Of a stretch of DNA of 64,000 bases, positions 10,517-24,700 are shown piece after piece (the stretch's first letter is position 1; every line of letters starts with the position of its first letter). The stretch is from Channallabes apus. Taxonomy: Eukaryota; Chordata; Actinopteri; Siluriformes; Clariidae. The translations under genes and the position numbers were made by a program. The stretch is from contig CM060111.1 of assembly GCA_030522415.1 (NCBI GenBank), positions 46,227,559-46,291,558 of the forward strand. The letters run 5' to 3'. Under the pieces are notes generated by a model that was given only the letters and a program-made list of their open reading frames with translations, did no database searches and was not told the DNA's origin.

Positions 10517-11678
10517 CAGAGGTGGAAAGTAACGAATTACATTTACTTGCGTTACTGTAATTGAGTAGCTTTTTTGTGTATTTCTACTTTTTAAATCTGT
10601 AATTTTACTTTTACTTAAATACGTTTTGCTTGAAGTATTGTAATTCGCTACATTTTAAATCATATTCGCTACTGAGTAAAAAAGAAATTAATGAAAATGC
10701 TTAAATAACAAAAATATTATGCTTTTGCGCCGCGTGTGTGTATCATGTCCTGGTCACGCGCCGCTCCAGACTCCACTCCGGGTTTTCTGACATCGGCAAC
10801 TACCTGACCTTCCACACGGTCGCTTCCGCCCTGAGAGCGACGTCATCGACTAACGGGACCATATATAAACCGGAGAGAGACGCGGGAAAGAGATTGTGAT
10901 TTTGCTGTTTAGAATTTTTGCCTCCCATTGACGTTGATTATTGCTTTGTCCCTTTGGTTTGGTTGGTCTTTGTATATATTTGTAGATAATATCACTGTAT
11001 GTTTGTGCACTCACTAGTAGTAGGGTCGTGGCTGCCATGTATTTTGGGAAGAGGGAATTTATTCACTGTTTTTGGTTTAGGGAGTCCGGTACCTGTACTT
11101 TTTGCAGGTAATCTAACTACTAAATATAAATACCATTTTGTTTATTATTTTGGCCTGGGTCCATGCTGAATCTGATCCTCCTCCTGTTGTGTATGTGTGT
11201 GTTTTTGTATATACAAACCTCATGATTTAATCAGTTAATGAGTTCTTTCTGCCATATACCACCATTTCTGTACAGTTTAAAATCGAACCCTGAACCATTC
11301 TTTTGCTCTCTGGCCCTAGACTGGGACGTAACACCATATTTAAGTGACCACTTTGATTTTCAAGCACAACAAAGACAACAGATTTATTATGCAAAGGTGT
11401 TACTTCAGTTAAAAACAACTAGTTTGAGATTTATATCTGCTCATCTTTTTCGAACTACGCTAGAATGCCTCATCTCTCACCCCCCCCCCCCCGCTTGTTA
11501 AAAAAATTAAAAAAAGTAACTCGGTAACTTTTTCTCTGAGTAAATTTTTTAATGAGCTACTTTTTACTTTTACTTGAGTAGATTTTTATAATGGTAACTT
11601 TACTTGTACTTCAGTAAAATTTCACTGAAGTAACAGTACTTGTACTTGAGTACAACATTTTATTACTCTTTCCACCTC
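10517..11678. mobile_element. Non-autonomous hAT (Tol2-like ends), copy 1
   Basis: Begins CAGAGGTGGAAAGTAACG and ends TTACTCTTTCCACCTC, matching the copy at 14947-16160. The last TG of the right end is lost at the border with a (TG)n tract, so no target duplication is visible. Ends and sub-terminal ACTTTTACTTGAGTA motifs resemble the hAT family that includes Tol2. It has no transposase frame. Internally it carries GACGTCA and a TATATAAA box (near 10840-10868). Confidence 0.8.
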
Positions 11679-11964
11679 AAGTGTGTGTGTGTGTGTGTGT
11701 GTGTGTGAGTGAGTGAAAGTGTTTCTCTCACACACATAAATCAGAGGACAGGACGCCACATTTACAGGAGCAGGTGGAGTACAGGTGTTTATGTACAGAT
11801 ATAACATATTAGTGTAAAAAGGCAAACAGTTTCCTGTAAAATTACCAAATGATTGTATAAAGATGATTAAATAATCTATTAACACACAATAATCCAACAG
11901 TGCAGTTCAGTGTTACATTACAATAACAAACCATGCAGTAATACATTTATAATAAAATACTTAC
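11679..11964. other. Non-coding 3' flank of the NLR
   Basis: A (TG)n tract and AT-rich sequence downstream of the donor site of the NACHT exon. No leucine-rich repeat exon was recognised here or further on. Confidence 0.5.
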
Positions 11965-13741
11965 CGAGCTTTTCTGGAGGCTTTGACCACTGGCAGCAGA
12001 TTCAGAAGACATTCATCTGATGGGTAATATTTACTCAAATCAAACTCATCCAACTCCTGATCTGAGGTCAGTAACACAAACACCAGAGCTGACCACTGAG
12101 CAGAAGAGAGTCTGACTCCACTGAGACGACTGTATTCTCCTCTCTCCAGGTAATGCTGTACTTCCTGCACTAGAGACTGATCATTCAATTCATTCAGACA
12201 GTGGAACAGATTGATGGATTTCTCTGGAGATGGATTCTCCCTGATCTTCTCCTTGATGTACTCGACTGTTTCCTGTTTGCTGTAAGAGCTGCTTCCTGTC
12301 TGTGGCATTAAGCCTCGTAAGAGAGTCTGATTGGTCTCCAGTGAGAGACCCAGAAGGAAGCGGAGGAACAGGTCCAAGTGTCCATTCTCACTCTGTAAGG
12401 CCTTGTCCACTGCATTCCTGAGGACATCAGACAGGTTTGACTTGATGAAAAGATGAGACAGATCAGACGTTTGTTGTACTTCTACATTTCTGCTGATGAA
12501 GGAGAGAAATGCATATAAAGCTGCCAGAAACTCCTGAACACTCAGATGTACAAAGCTGAAGACCTTCCCCAGGTGCAGCCCAAACTCCTCTCTGAAGATC
12601 TGAGTACACACTCCAGAGTACACTGACACTTCTCTGACATCAATGCCACACTCTCTCAGGTCTTCCTCATAGAAGATCAGGTTTCCTTTCTCCAGCTGTT
12701 GGAAAGCCAGTTTTCCCAGTGCCTGGATACTCTCTCTGGTCTGCTGAGGATCAGGGTCACATTCCTGATGGTACTTTTGGTCCTTGTGTTTGATCTGAAA
12801 GATCAGGAAGTGTGTGAACATTTGAGTCAGAGTCTTGGGGATCTCTCCATTCTCTGCTTCACCCAACATTCTCTCTAGAACAATGGTTGAAATCCAGCAG
12901 AAGACTGGGATGTGGCACATGATGTAGAGACTTCTTGAAGACCTCATGTGTGAGATGATTTTATTGGCCAGGCTCTGATCACTGATCCTCTTCCTGAAGT
13001 ACTCCTCTTTCTGAGGATCACTGAACCCTCGTACCTCTGTTACCTGGTCTACACATGCAGGAGGGATCTGATTGGCTGCTCCTGGTCGAGAGGTGATCCA
13101 GAGGAAAGCAGAGGGAAGCAGGTTCCCCTTGATGAGGTTTGTCAGCAGCACATCCACTGAGGCTGACTCTGTCACATCACACACTTTCTCATTCTTCTGG
13201 TAATTTAGAGGAAGTCGACACTCATCCAGACCATCAAAGATGAACAGCAGTTTGTAGACATCACAGTTTATTAATTTTACTTCTCTCATTTCTGGGAAAA
13301 AGTGATGAAGAAGTTCCTTTAGACTGAGATGTTTCTCCTTCATCAGATTCAGCTCTCTAAAGGGAAGTGGAAACATGAAGGTGACACCCTGATTTGCTTT
13401 TCCTTCAGCCCAGTCCAGGATGAACTTCTGCACAGAGACTGTTTTTCCAATTCCAGCAACTCCTTTAGTCAGCACACTTCTGATGGACTTGTCTTTAAAG
13501 AGATCATTACATTTGATGGGTTTCTCCTGTGTTGCTGGTCTCCTGGATGCTGTCTCTATCTGTCTCACCTCATGTTCATTATTGACGTCTCCATACAAAC
13601 CCTCTGTGATGTAGAGCTCTGTGTAGATCTCATTCAGAAGAGCTGAACTTCCATGCTGTGAGATTCCTTCATTAATTCTCATAAACTTCTCTGTCAGGCT
13701 GGATTTGAGTTTTGACTGAGACTCAGAGATGAAATACAGCT
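11965..13741 (-). CDS. NLR FISNA-NACHT exon
   Basis: Single open exon of 1777 bp. The acceptor at 13742-13743 is preceded by TTTATTAG, and the donor GTAAGT starts at 11964. It encodes LYFISESQ, then FISNA, the NACHT ATPase (Walker A near 13455, Walker B near 13225) and winged-helix/superhelical regions. No stops or shifts are seen, so this part looks under constraint or recently active. Confidence 0.9.
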
Positions 13742-14849
13742 CTAATAAACAAAAGAATAAACATGTTAATCATAAATATAAAGCACAATGTAAAAGTTAA
13801 TATTAATTTTAAAACTACTGAACATTTATAATTCATGGTAAATTTAAAAAGTAAATTTAGAAATCTTTAATTTCTCCTGATATACATGTGTTGGATATAC
13901 TCAAGTTTCTAGAAAATTACTGAAGTTGATAAAATATAAGTCATGACTCAGAGCTCTTACGGTTCTGCAGTGTTTTAGCGAGATCTGTGAGGTTCATGTT
14001 CTTCAGGACGTGCAGTGTGATCTTCAGCGCTCCCTCTCTGACATTGTGCAGATCCTCCTCATCCTCCACCTCCCTCTCAGTGCATGCTGGGTAATCTGGA
14101 CTCAGGAGCTTCCTAAACCTCTTCAGCTCGTTCTTTATCAGAGTGATGACTTTGTGTTCCAGCTCCTGGTTAGAAACACACAGGAACATCTCGAGATATT
14201 ATAATCTAAGACAGTGAGAGAGACTTTTATTTCATAAAGAGAAGAAAAGTCTCTTTCTGTTACCATAGTTACACTGAAATTCTGTCTGAATCTGCACAAC
14301 TCTGTTAATAGACAGCTTGGAATAATGGTTAATATGTTATGGTGTAAAACTGCTTCAAGTAAAAAAAATGATAAGGTGCTGAAATAGAAACATTAAAAAC
14401 TTAAACCACAACATAGGGAATAGGTTTATACTGTTTGTGTTATGAAATAAGTTTGTGTGTGTAAACATGCCAAAGTGCAGAAAAACTAATCTAAGCATAT
14501 GAACTGTAATGTTTAATGTAATCTACTTACAAAATTATTATTGTTCAGGAACCAAAGTCAATATATAAATACACACACACACCTTGAATATGGAGTCCAG
14601 CTCCTTTCCGTTGTTTGTTTTTTTCTTTTGTGGTCTGTGAAAAGATAAAACACATCTTGTAAAAAATGATGTCGTGTGGTCCTGATTCTCTCTTTAATGT
14701 TTTACTCTTGGTTAAGTCTTATCAGTGTACTCAGTTATAAAGTCTGTTTAAAGTTTCCCACAGAGCAGCTTTTCAACATCCAGCTCATGTTCCTTGGCCT
14801 GTACTATTCCTCTAGGCCTTACATGGCTGTAACAGTATTCATAGTTGCA

Positions 14850-14885
<36 letters not shown>

Positions 14886-15634
14886 ACACAGGCAGAGACC
14901 TAAGGCTGAACTGACCTCTTAAAGCAGTCCTCCTCACTGACACTACCAGAGGTGGAAAGTAACGAATTACATTTACTCGCGTTACTGTAATTGAGTAGCT
15001 TTTTGTGTATTTCTACTTTTTAAAGTAGTTTTAAAAATCTGTAATTTTACTTTTACTTAAGTACGTTTTGTTTGAAGTATTGTAATTCGCTGCATTTTAA
15101 ATCATATTCGCTACTGAGTAAAAAATAAATGAATGAAAATACTAAAATAATAAAAATATTATGCTTTGTATAAATGCTCCGTTGCGCCGCGTGTGTGTAT
15201 CATGTCCTGGTCGCGCGCTGGTCCAGACTCCACTCCAGGTTTTCTGACTGTCCGCACATCTACCTGACCTTCCACACGGTCGCTTCCGCCTTGAGAGTGA
15301 CGTCATCGACTAGCGTGACCATATATAAACCGGAGAGACACGGGAAAGATGAAAGAGGTTGTGATTGTGGCGTTTGACATTTGGTTGTGTTTTCCGGTTT
15401 TGACTTTTTGTCTCCAATTGACTTTGATTATTGCTTTGTCCCTTTGGTTTGGTTGTTCTTTGTATATATTTGTAGATAAGTTCATTGTTTTTGGTTTAGG
15501 GAGTCCGGGAAGGTACCTGTATTTTTATTTTTGTTAGTGTTTTTTTTTTTTTGCAGGTAATCTAGCTACTAAATATAAATACCATTTTGTTTATTATTTT
15601 GGCCTGGGTCCACCCTGAATCTGATCCTCCACCT

Positions 15635-15700
<66 letters not shown>

Positions 15701-18700
15701 CAAACCTCATTATTTCATCAGTTAATGATTGGATCTAGTTCTTTCTGCCATACACCACCATTTCCATACAGTTTAAAATAGAACCCTGAACCAGTCTTTT
15801 GCTGTATGACCCTAGACTGGGACGTAACACCATATTTAAGTGACCACTTTGATTTTCAAGCACAAGAAAGACAGCAGCTTTATTATGCAAAAGGTGTTCC
15901 TTCAGTTAAAAACAACTAGTTTGAGATTTATATCTGCTTATCTTTTTTTAACTATGCTAGAATGCCTCATCCCACCCCCGCTGTTAAAAATAAATAAATA
16001 AATAAAAAAGTAACTTGGTAACTTTTACTCTGAGTAATTTTTTTAATGAGCTACTTTTTACTTTTACTTGAGTAGATTTTTATAATGGTAACTTTACTTG
16101 TACTTAAGTAAAATTTCACTGAAGTAACAGTACAAAATTTTATTACTCTTTCCACCTCTGGACACTACTACACTGTAAAAAAAAATAAGCGTTAAAAAAA
16201 AAAACGGTCAAATGACTGGCAGCAATGGCTGCCAAACAAAAAACGTAAAATTAAGGTAAAATACTCTAGCTCATATTATGCTCAAAAACATTAAATTTAC
16301 AGAAATTGTTATTTTATCTTTTACAGAGAAACACCATTATTTTACAGATTTTTCCTAAATTTATACGATTAAACACCTTCATTAAACGATCAACAGTAGA
16401 AGTTTAGCAGTGAAACACCATTATTTTACAGATTTTTACCAAAATGTATACGATTTAACACATTCATTAAAACAGCACTAGACGTGTAGCAGGAAAATGT
16501 TTTTATTTTACAGTTTTTTCCAAAATTATTGCAATCAAACACCTTCAATAAAGCAAAAGCATTAGGCATTTAGCAGGGAAACAGTTATTTACAGATTTTT
16601 CATAAATTGAAGATCAAACACCTTCAAACAAAGCAATAACACAAACCCCTGATATTTAACTTTTTTATATATATATAAATTCCTATGAATACACATGTTC
16701 AATAAAGTGTTAACACAAACTCAAGAATACAATATTTGTAAAAAAAAAAAAAATAATAATAAAAAATATAGTCTGTATAACTGACAAAGTATAGTATATG
16801 CAAACGGTATATAGGTATGATGCAAAATACAGTAAAAAGAAGTTCAGTTTTATAGCATTACAGTAAAATCCTAAAATGAAAAACAATGAAATATTTAGAC
16901 TATTGTACTATAACAGTGAAACATTCTCTCTCACAAACTTAAACATTGCTGTGAAATATCCTTGACTATAAACTATGAAGAAATGAACAATTTCAAACAA
17001 TATTCTCAATGTTCCAATTAATGTTGGATTGGAAACTTTATTACAAATATACAGTGGTGTGAAAAACTATTTGCCCCCCTCCTGATTTCTTATTCTTTTG
17101 CATGTTTGTCACACAAAATGTTTCTGATCATCAAACACATTTAACTATTAGTCAAAGATAACACAAGTAAACACAAAATGCAGTTTATGAGGGGTTTTAT
17201 TGTTTAGGGAGAAAAAAAATCCAAACCTACATGGCCCTGCATGAAAAAGTAATTGCCCCCTGAACCTAATAACTGGTTGGGCCACCCTTAGCAGCAATAA
17301 CTGCAATCAAGCATTTTCGATAACTTGCAACGAGTCTTTTACAGCACTCTGGAGGAATTTTGGCCCACTCATCTTTGCAGAATTGTTGTATTTCAGCTTT
17401 ATTTGAGGGTTTTCTAGCATGAACCGACTTTTTAAGGTCATGCCACAACATCTCAATAGGATTCAGGTCAGGACTTTGACTAGGCCACTCCAAAGTCTTC
17501 ATTTTGTTTTTCTTCAGCCATTCAGAGGTGGATTTGCTGGTGTGTTTTGGGTCATTGTCCTGCTGCAGCACCCAAGATCGCTTCAGCTTGAGTTGACGAA
17601 CAGATGGCCGGACATTCTCCTTCAGGATTTTTTGGTAGACAGTAGAATTCATGGTTCCATCTATCACAGCAAGCCTTCCAGGTCCTGAAGCAGCAAAACA
17701 ACCCCAGACCATCACACTACCACCACCATATTTTACTGTTGATGCTCTTTTTCTGAAATGCTGTGTTACTTTTACGCCAGATGTAACGGGACATGCACCT
17801 TCCAAAAAGTTAAACTTTTGTCTCGTCGGTCCACAAGGTATTTTCCCAAAAGTCTTGGCAATCATTGAGATGTTTTTTAGCAAAATTGAGACGAGCCTTA
17901 ATGTTCTTTTTGCTTAAAAGTGGTTTGCGCCATGGAAATCTGCCATGCAGGCCATTTTTGCCCAGTCTCTTTCTTATGGTGGAGTCGTGAACACTGACCT
18001 TAATTGAGGCAAGTGAGGCCTCAGTTCTTTTAGATGTTGTCCTGGGGTCTTTTGTGGCCTCTCGGATGAGTTGTCTCTGCGCTCTTGGGGTAATTTTGGT
18101 CGGCCGGCCACTCCTGGGAAGGTTCACCACTGTTCCATGTTTTTGCCATTTGTGGATAATGGCTCTCACTGTGGTTCGCTGGAGTCCCAAAGCTTTAGAA
18201 ATGGCTTTATAACCTTTACCAGACTGATAGATCTCAATTACTTTTGTTCTCATTTGTTCCTGAATTTCTTTGGATCTTGGCATGATGTCTAGCTTTTGAG
18301 GTGCTTTTGGTCTACTTCTCTGTGTCAGGTAGCTCCTATTTAAGTGATTTCTTGATTGAAACAGGTGTGGCAGTAATCAGGCCTGGGGGTGACTACAGAA
18401 ATTGAACTCAGGTGTTTTAAACCACAGTTAAGTTATTTTTTAACAAGGGGGGCAATCACTTTTTCACACAGGGCCATGTAGATTTGGAGTTTTTTTTTTC
18501 GCCCGTAATAACATAAACCTTCATTTAAAAACTGCATTTGTGTTCAATTATGTTATCTTTGACTAATAGTTAACGGTTTTTGATGAGCAGAAACATTTAA
18601 GTGTGACAAACATGCAAAAGAATAAGAAATCAGGAAGGGGGCAAATAGTTTTTCACACCACTGTAGTACAATGTGGTCCCCTTTTTAACTCTATTGTTCT

Positions 18701-21700
18701 TATATAATGCGTGTGTACAAATAACTTAAACTTTTAGTTCATAATCCTAATGTCTTAGTGCAATTAAGTCAAATCTAAAACATACCAAAATGGCAAAATG
18801 GACGGTCCAGTGTATCCAAGAAAGATCTTCTTCCAAGCAGGCAGTAAAGAACTTGGTGCATTAGGGTGGATTGGAAGAGAGAAGAAAAGAACACATTAAG
18901 ATCTTAGATTTAAAAGAAAAACGTGGCAGTATTAATAAATGAGCTTTGTTTACAGCAACAACAATAAGAATTAAAATAAGAATAAAAAAATATCTTACCT
19001 TCATTGTCTCTTGAGCTTGCAGGTATTTTACATTTCAGAGTCTTCTCCTCTGTCCCTCAGAGACTGCTTTCCTCCTCACCTGTAGCTCAGCAGCCTGTCT
19101 TCACTCCTCTGAATTTACACACAACCGTTTACTGGCTGCTGAGTCACACACACCCCTGCGCGCGCTAAACATTTGAAGGACGCCTGTTTCCCATTGGCTG
19201 GTTCATATCACGTTACGTCTGTACCTGAGCAATAAGCGTAGGCGTTTTCCGCATCAGGTCCCGCCCTCACTCGCGCGCTTATTTAAATGCGCCAGTAATG
19301 AAGAGGTAATTAGAATATCTCTGCCTCCGGATGCTGATCAGCCAATCAGAAACAAGATTAGAATGTTCCCACCTCCAGCTTCTGATTGGCTGTGGCAGTT
19401 AAGCGGAGAGTCCGTGTTGTTTTCTCTAACGTTTTTGGTACAAAAATAACACCATAGTTCCCCTCATACAAGCTAAATATCAAAATGTAACTTAAAGCGC
19501 TGCTTTAAAACAGCTACACAGTAAATACATTATCCTTGTGTCAGAATATGCAGGAATGCATTAAGAAAGCTGATGGCTAGATTGTCATGGTGATATTTCA
19601 GAACAACTGTAATACAAATATATATATTTTTTTGATAAGTATCAGTCTCCTAAAGTCTCTTCACATTCCTTGAAGGCATGAAGCAGATACTATAGCCTAC
19701 ATGTAAGTGATAATGTAAGAATAATCTTTTAAAAAATTATGAAAAAATGCTAAACTTGCATCTAGAACTTAAATATCAAAGTATTATAAAACTAATATGA
19801 TTTACCTCAAAATTACAAAGAAAAACAATAATTTTTTTGTATGGACATTAACCTTTATCTAATGAGTTTTGCATTTAATTACAATTTATTATTGTAATTT
19901 TACATAAAGTTACACGTAATTTACAAAAACAGAAAAAACACAGTAAAAATAATATGGTATTTTTACTATAAAAAATGTGAAAAAAAGTTAATTTTTCAAT
20001 ATTGAAATAATACTTAAAAAAAACAGTCGACTTCGTAATTTACAGATAATGTCTGTAATTTTACAGAGATTTGTATGTAGTTTAAAAAAAAAGGAAAACT
20101 ACTATAAAATTTGAAAGTTATTTTCCATAAATTTAGGACTTTTTTTTAAAGTGTATATGAGTGAATTAAACAGTTGTATAGTGGTGAATGTGGTGCGTAA
20201 CAGTAGTTGTGAGTCTCCAGCTCAGGGAATGCAGGCTGAACTGAAGTCTTAAAGCAGTTTTCCCCTCACTGCCAGACAGAGCTGCAGCACTGCTGTCACG
20301 AATGGGGCTGTAACGGGCTGATGTTATCGCCATTGTCTTAAGGATGGCAGGTATAAACGCAGGGGGGTTTAACATAGAGTCTTTTATTTAAAACAAACCA
20401 GACTCAAAACCAAAACAAAACACTGGCTCTTTCAGCATAAAATGCTCAGGAGTTCTCCAGGTATAACACATAGTACGATAGAAACATGACATACAGAAGG
20501 GTAGCTCTAGGTCGTACAGAAGGTGGACAACCAGACTGCTCATTACCGTCGCACTCACCGCCGTGGAAACGTGGCAGCGTCCAAAATAAACCAGTAGCAT
20601 TTCAAAATAATTTGTGAAATGACCGCCAGGTGGCGCAAATTGACATTTTCCGTCGTCTCGGTTTTTAAATATATTCAGAGCTTAAGTCATAATAAAGTCA
20701 TAAGAATATGTTGTAGCGAAGAAATACTACAATTATGATAATTTACACATCCAAGTACTGTGTCCAACAAACATGAAAAACTATAAATATAAAAAAAATA
20801 TGAGTTAGAAAACATTTTTCAGAGATTTGGGCAAAATAATATTTATGCAATATATTTACAGGTTCTGGATTCGTTTTTCGTTTGCAGTATAAAACCAAAA
20901 TACATCTTACTATTTTTGAGAGATTTGTTTAAAAAAAAATCTAAAAAAATAATAATAATTCAGATATTTGTCTGTACAAAATAATATTTATGCAATATAA
21001 TCACAGGCTCTTGATTCGTTATTCGTTTGCAATATAAACCAAAATACATTAACCATATAATATAAACCAAAATATTTAATTTGTTGTATTAAATATTTAT
21101 GCCGTCTCATCAAGGATCCAAAGATTTCGTTGTACTAAATAATATTTTTGCTGATTTTTTTCTGCGATTCAGTTGTACTGAATGATGTTTATGTCTATAT
21201 TTAAAAATATGAGTTAGAAAACATTGGTTTTATTTTGTTTAGACAGACTCTATGTTTTTATCTGTTTAGTGTTATTATTAAAGAAAACAGCACAAACAGC
21301 ACTAGGGCTTTTAAAAAAAATTTATTTCGACAATACTGGCAGTTGTTAGAGTTTAAGACATCAAGATTTAAATATAGAAATAACTAAAACAAATAGAGCA
21401 AACTTCCAGAATACAAACCGGATTCCAAAAAAGTTGGGACACTAAACAAATTGTGAATAAAAACTGAATGCAATGATGTTGAGATGGCAAATGTCAATAT
21501 TTTATTCAGAATAGAACATAGATGACAGATCAAAAGTTTAATCCGAGAAAATGTATCATTTTAAAGGAAAAATATGTTGATTCCAAATTTCACTGTGTCA
21601 ACAAATCCCAAAAAAGTTGGGACAAGGCCATTTTCACCACTGTGTGGCATCTCCACTTCTTCTTACAACACTCAACAGACGTCTGGGGACCGAGGAGACC

Positions 21701-24700
21701 AGTTTCTCAAGTTTAGAAATAGGAATGCTCTCCCATTCTTGTCTAATACAGGCCTCTAACTGTTCAATCGTCTTGGGCCTTCTTTGTCGCACCTTCCTCT
21801 TTATGATGCGCCAAATGTTCTCTATAGGGGAAAGATCTGGACTGCAGACTGGCCATTTCAGTACCCGGATCCTTCTCCTACGCAGCCATGATGTTGTGAT
21901 TGATGCAGAATGCGGTCTGGCATTATCTTGTTGAAAAATGCAGGGTCTTCCCTGAAAGAGATGACGTCTGGATGGGAGCATATGTTGTTCTAGAACCTGA
22001 ATATATTTTTCTGCATTGATGGTGCCTTTCCAGACATGCAAGCTGCCCATGCCACACGCACTCATGCAACCCCATACCATCAGAGATGCAGGCTTCTGAA
22101 CTGAGCGTTGATAACAACTTGGGTTGTCCTTGTCCTCTTTGGTCCGGATGACATGGTGTCCCACATTTCCAACAAGAACTTTGAATCGTGACTAGTCTGA
22201 CCACAGAACAGTCTTCCATTTTGCCACACTCCATTTTAAATGATCCCTGGCCCAATGAAAATGCCTGTGCTTGTGGATCTTGCTTAGAAATGGCTTCTTC
22301 TTTGCACTGTAGAGTTTCAGCTGGCGACGGCGGATGGCACGGTGGGTTGTGTTCACTGACGATGGTTTCTGGAAGTATTCCTGAGCCCATTCTGTGATTT
22401 CCTTTACAGTAGCATTCCTGTTTGTGGTGCAGTGTCGTGTAAGGGCCCGGAGATCACGGGCATCCAGTATGGTTTTATGCCCTTGACCCTTACGCACAGA
22501 GATTGTTCCAGATTCTCTGAATCTTCGGATGATATTATGCACAGTTGATGATGATAACTGCAAAGTCTTTGCAATTTTTCGCTGGGTAACACCTTTCTGA
22601 TATTGCTCCACTATCTTTCTGCGCAACATTGTGGGAATTGGTGATCCTCTACCCATCTTGGCTTCTGAGAGACACTGCCACTCTGAGAAGCTCTTTTTAT
22701 ACCCAATCATGTTGCCAATTAACCTAATTACTGTTAATTGGTCTTCCAGCTCTTCGTTATGCTCAAATGTACTTTTTCCAGCCTCTTATTGCTACTTGTC
22801 CCAACTTTTTTGGGATTTGTTGACACTGTGAGATTTGGAATCAACACATTTTTCCTTTAAAATGATAAATTTTCTCAGATTAAACTTTTGATCTGTCATC
22901 TATGTTCTATTCTGAATAAAATATTGACATTTGCCATCTCCACATCATTGCATTCAGTTTTTATTCACAATTTGTTTAGTGTCCCAACTTTTTTGGAATC
23001 CGGTTTGTAGATAATAAAAAAATAAATCAATAAAAAAGATGTATGCAGTATAATCGGGGCCTCTCATTACATTATTTGCTCGCACTTCGTCTGGCACTGA
23101 ACCAAAATATATTGTCTTACATTTGTGAATAAAATATCATTGTTTTTTTCAGAGATTTATTTGTGCAAAATAATATTTATGAAATATAATTACAGGCCCT
23201 GGATTCATTTTTCGTTTGCAGTATAAAACCAAAATACATCTTACTATTTTTGAGAGATTTGTGGTAAAAAAAAAAAAAAAATCAGTTTTTTTCAGACATT
23301 TGTCTGTACAAAATAATATTTATGCAATATAATCACAGGCTCTTGATTCGTTATTCGTTTGCAATATAAACCAAAAAACATTAACCATATAATATAAACC
23401 AGAATATAAACCAAAATATTTAATTTGTTATATTAAATATTTATGCCGTCTCATAAAGGATCCAGAGATTTCGTTGTACTAAATAATATTTTTGCTGTAT
23501 AACCATCTTAATTCGTTAACGGTAGATTTTTTTCTGCGATTCAGTTGTACTGAACGATGTTTATGCAGTATAATCAAGCTCTCTTATTTCGTTATTTGTT
23601 CTCATTTGGCTTGCACTTGCTGCATTGCACACTACTGAGCATCCAAGCGTGGCAACGCATGCTTGGTTTAAGTTGGACATTGACGCACATATTGTAAATG
23701 AATGTGAATCGTAGGGCATTATATTCCTGCCACAATTCTCTGCACAGCTGCACAGTATGTATTGAAATAATAACAATAGTGTTTTTCTTTACTGAATAGA
23801 AATATAATTGCGCAACTGTTAAGCATTAGCCCGTACTTGATAACACAAAAACACAAGCGCTGCTGTATAACATCTAACGCAAATTTTATGGTCCCTCCCC
23901 CAAACCGCGCAGCGAGGAGCATTTACATTTAAACAGGTTTTACAGGTGTGCTTTGCGAAGTCAGACACATACTCTACAAATGCAAATGACACCTCCCCAA
24001 GCTGTTCTTACCTACAGTATACACTCGGAGAAACTAAAATCCCTGGAATCCCTGGAATGAGATTTTTCTTACCATAGCATGTAGTGTTATTAATCACTCT
24101 ACACTGTTTTTAATTACTTTTAATTTTAGATTTTATTTATAAATAAACAAAACAAATTAAATTATTCCATGTGTATTTACACTTTGTAAAATGGCATAAA
24201 AAATGATGGGTCGTGTATCGAGCGATTAAAAACAATACAAGGCACGTTATGATGAGGAAACTTTCTATCTCGTCCATTCCAGTGATTAAAAAACGGTAAA
24301 AATGTCAATTTTGGAATCCACAGACGCTCAAACAGCAAAAGAACATGATAATAATAATCAAAATAATATTATTCTTTTTGCTGTTTATGTCCACCATTTA
24401 ATAATGATTTAATTATTAAAGCTGCTCACATCGCGCGCTTTCACTTTAAAAATGCAGTGTTTAATCAGCAAGTATATGTCGCCTCTCTTTATGATTGATA
24501 AATATTCTGACTGAAACAAATCTGCTCGTGTCGGCTCATATCGGGAGCATTTTTGATGAAAGAGGAGAGTAGAAGGGGAAAACTGAAAGTGTGTACAAAC
24601 AACAGCACAATGCATGTGTGTGAATGGCTGAAACGTGGTTGTGAATAAACCTTTTAGTGAATTTAAAACATTTGCGTGATCCCGCGGCGCGCATGTGCGC

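Larger units (their letters stand above)
16171..20153. mobile_element. CACTA (EnSpm)-like element, about 4 kb, with nested Tc1
   Basis: Starts CACTGTAAAAAAAA and ends TTTTTTTAAAGTG, with TA on both sides. Sub-terminal regions (16280-16630 and 19880-20110) hold many copies of a TTTTACAGA-type motif in both orientations, as seen near the ends of CACTA elements. A Tc1-like copy is inserted at 17052-18663. No CACTA transposase is visible, so it is a non-autonomous or gutted element. Superfamily assignment is inference from the termini. Confidence 0.55.

Noticed and set aside
20795..23540. Regularly spaced repeats considered as a CRISPR-like or satellite array
   Set aside because: Units are degenerate, of varying length and AT-rich in a vertebrate genome; a CRISPR array is not plausible.
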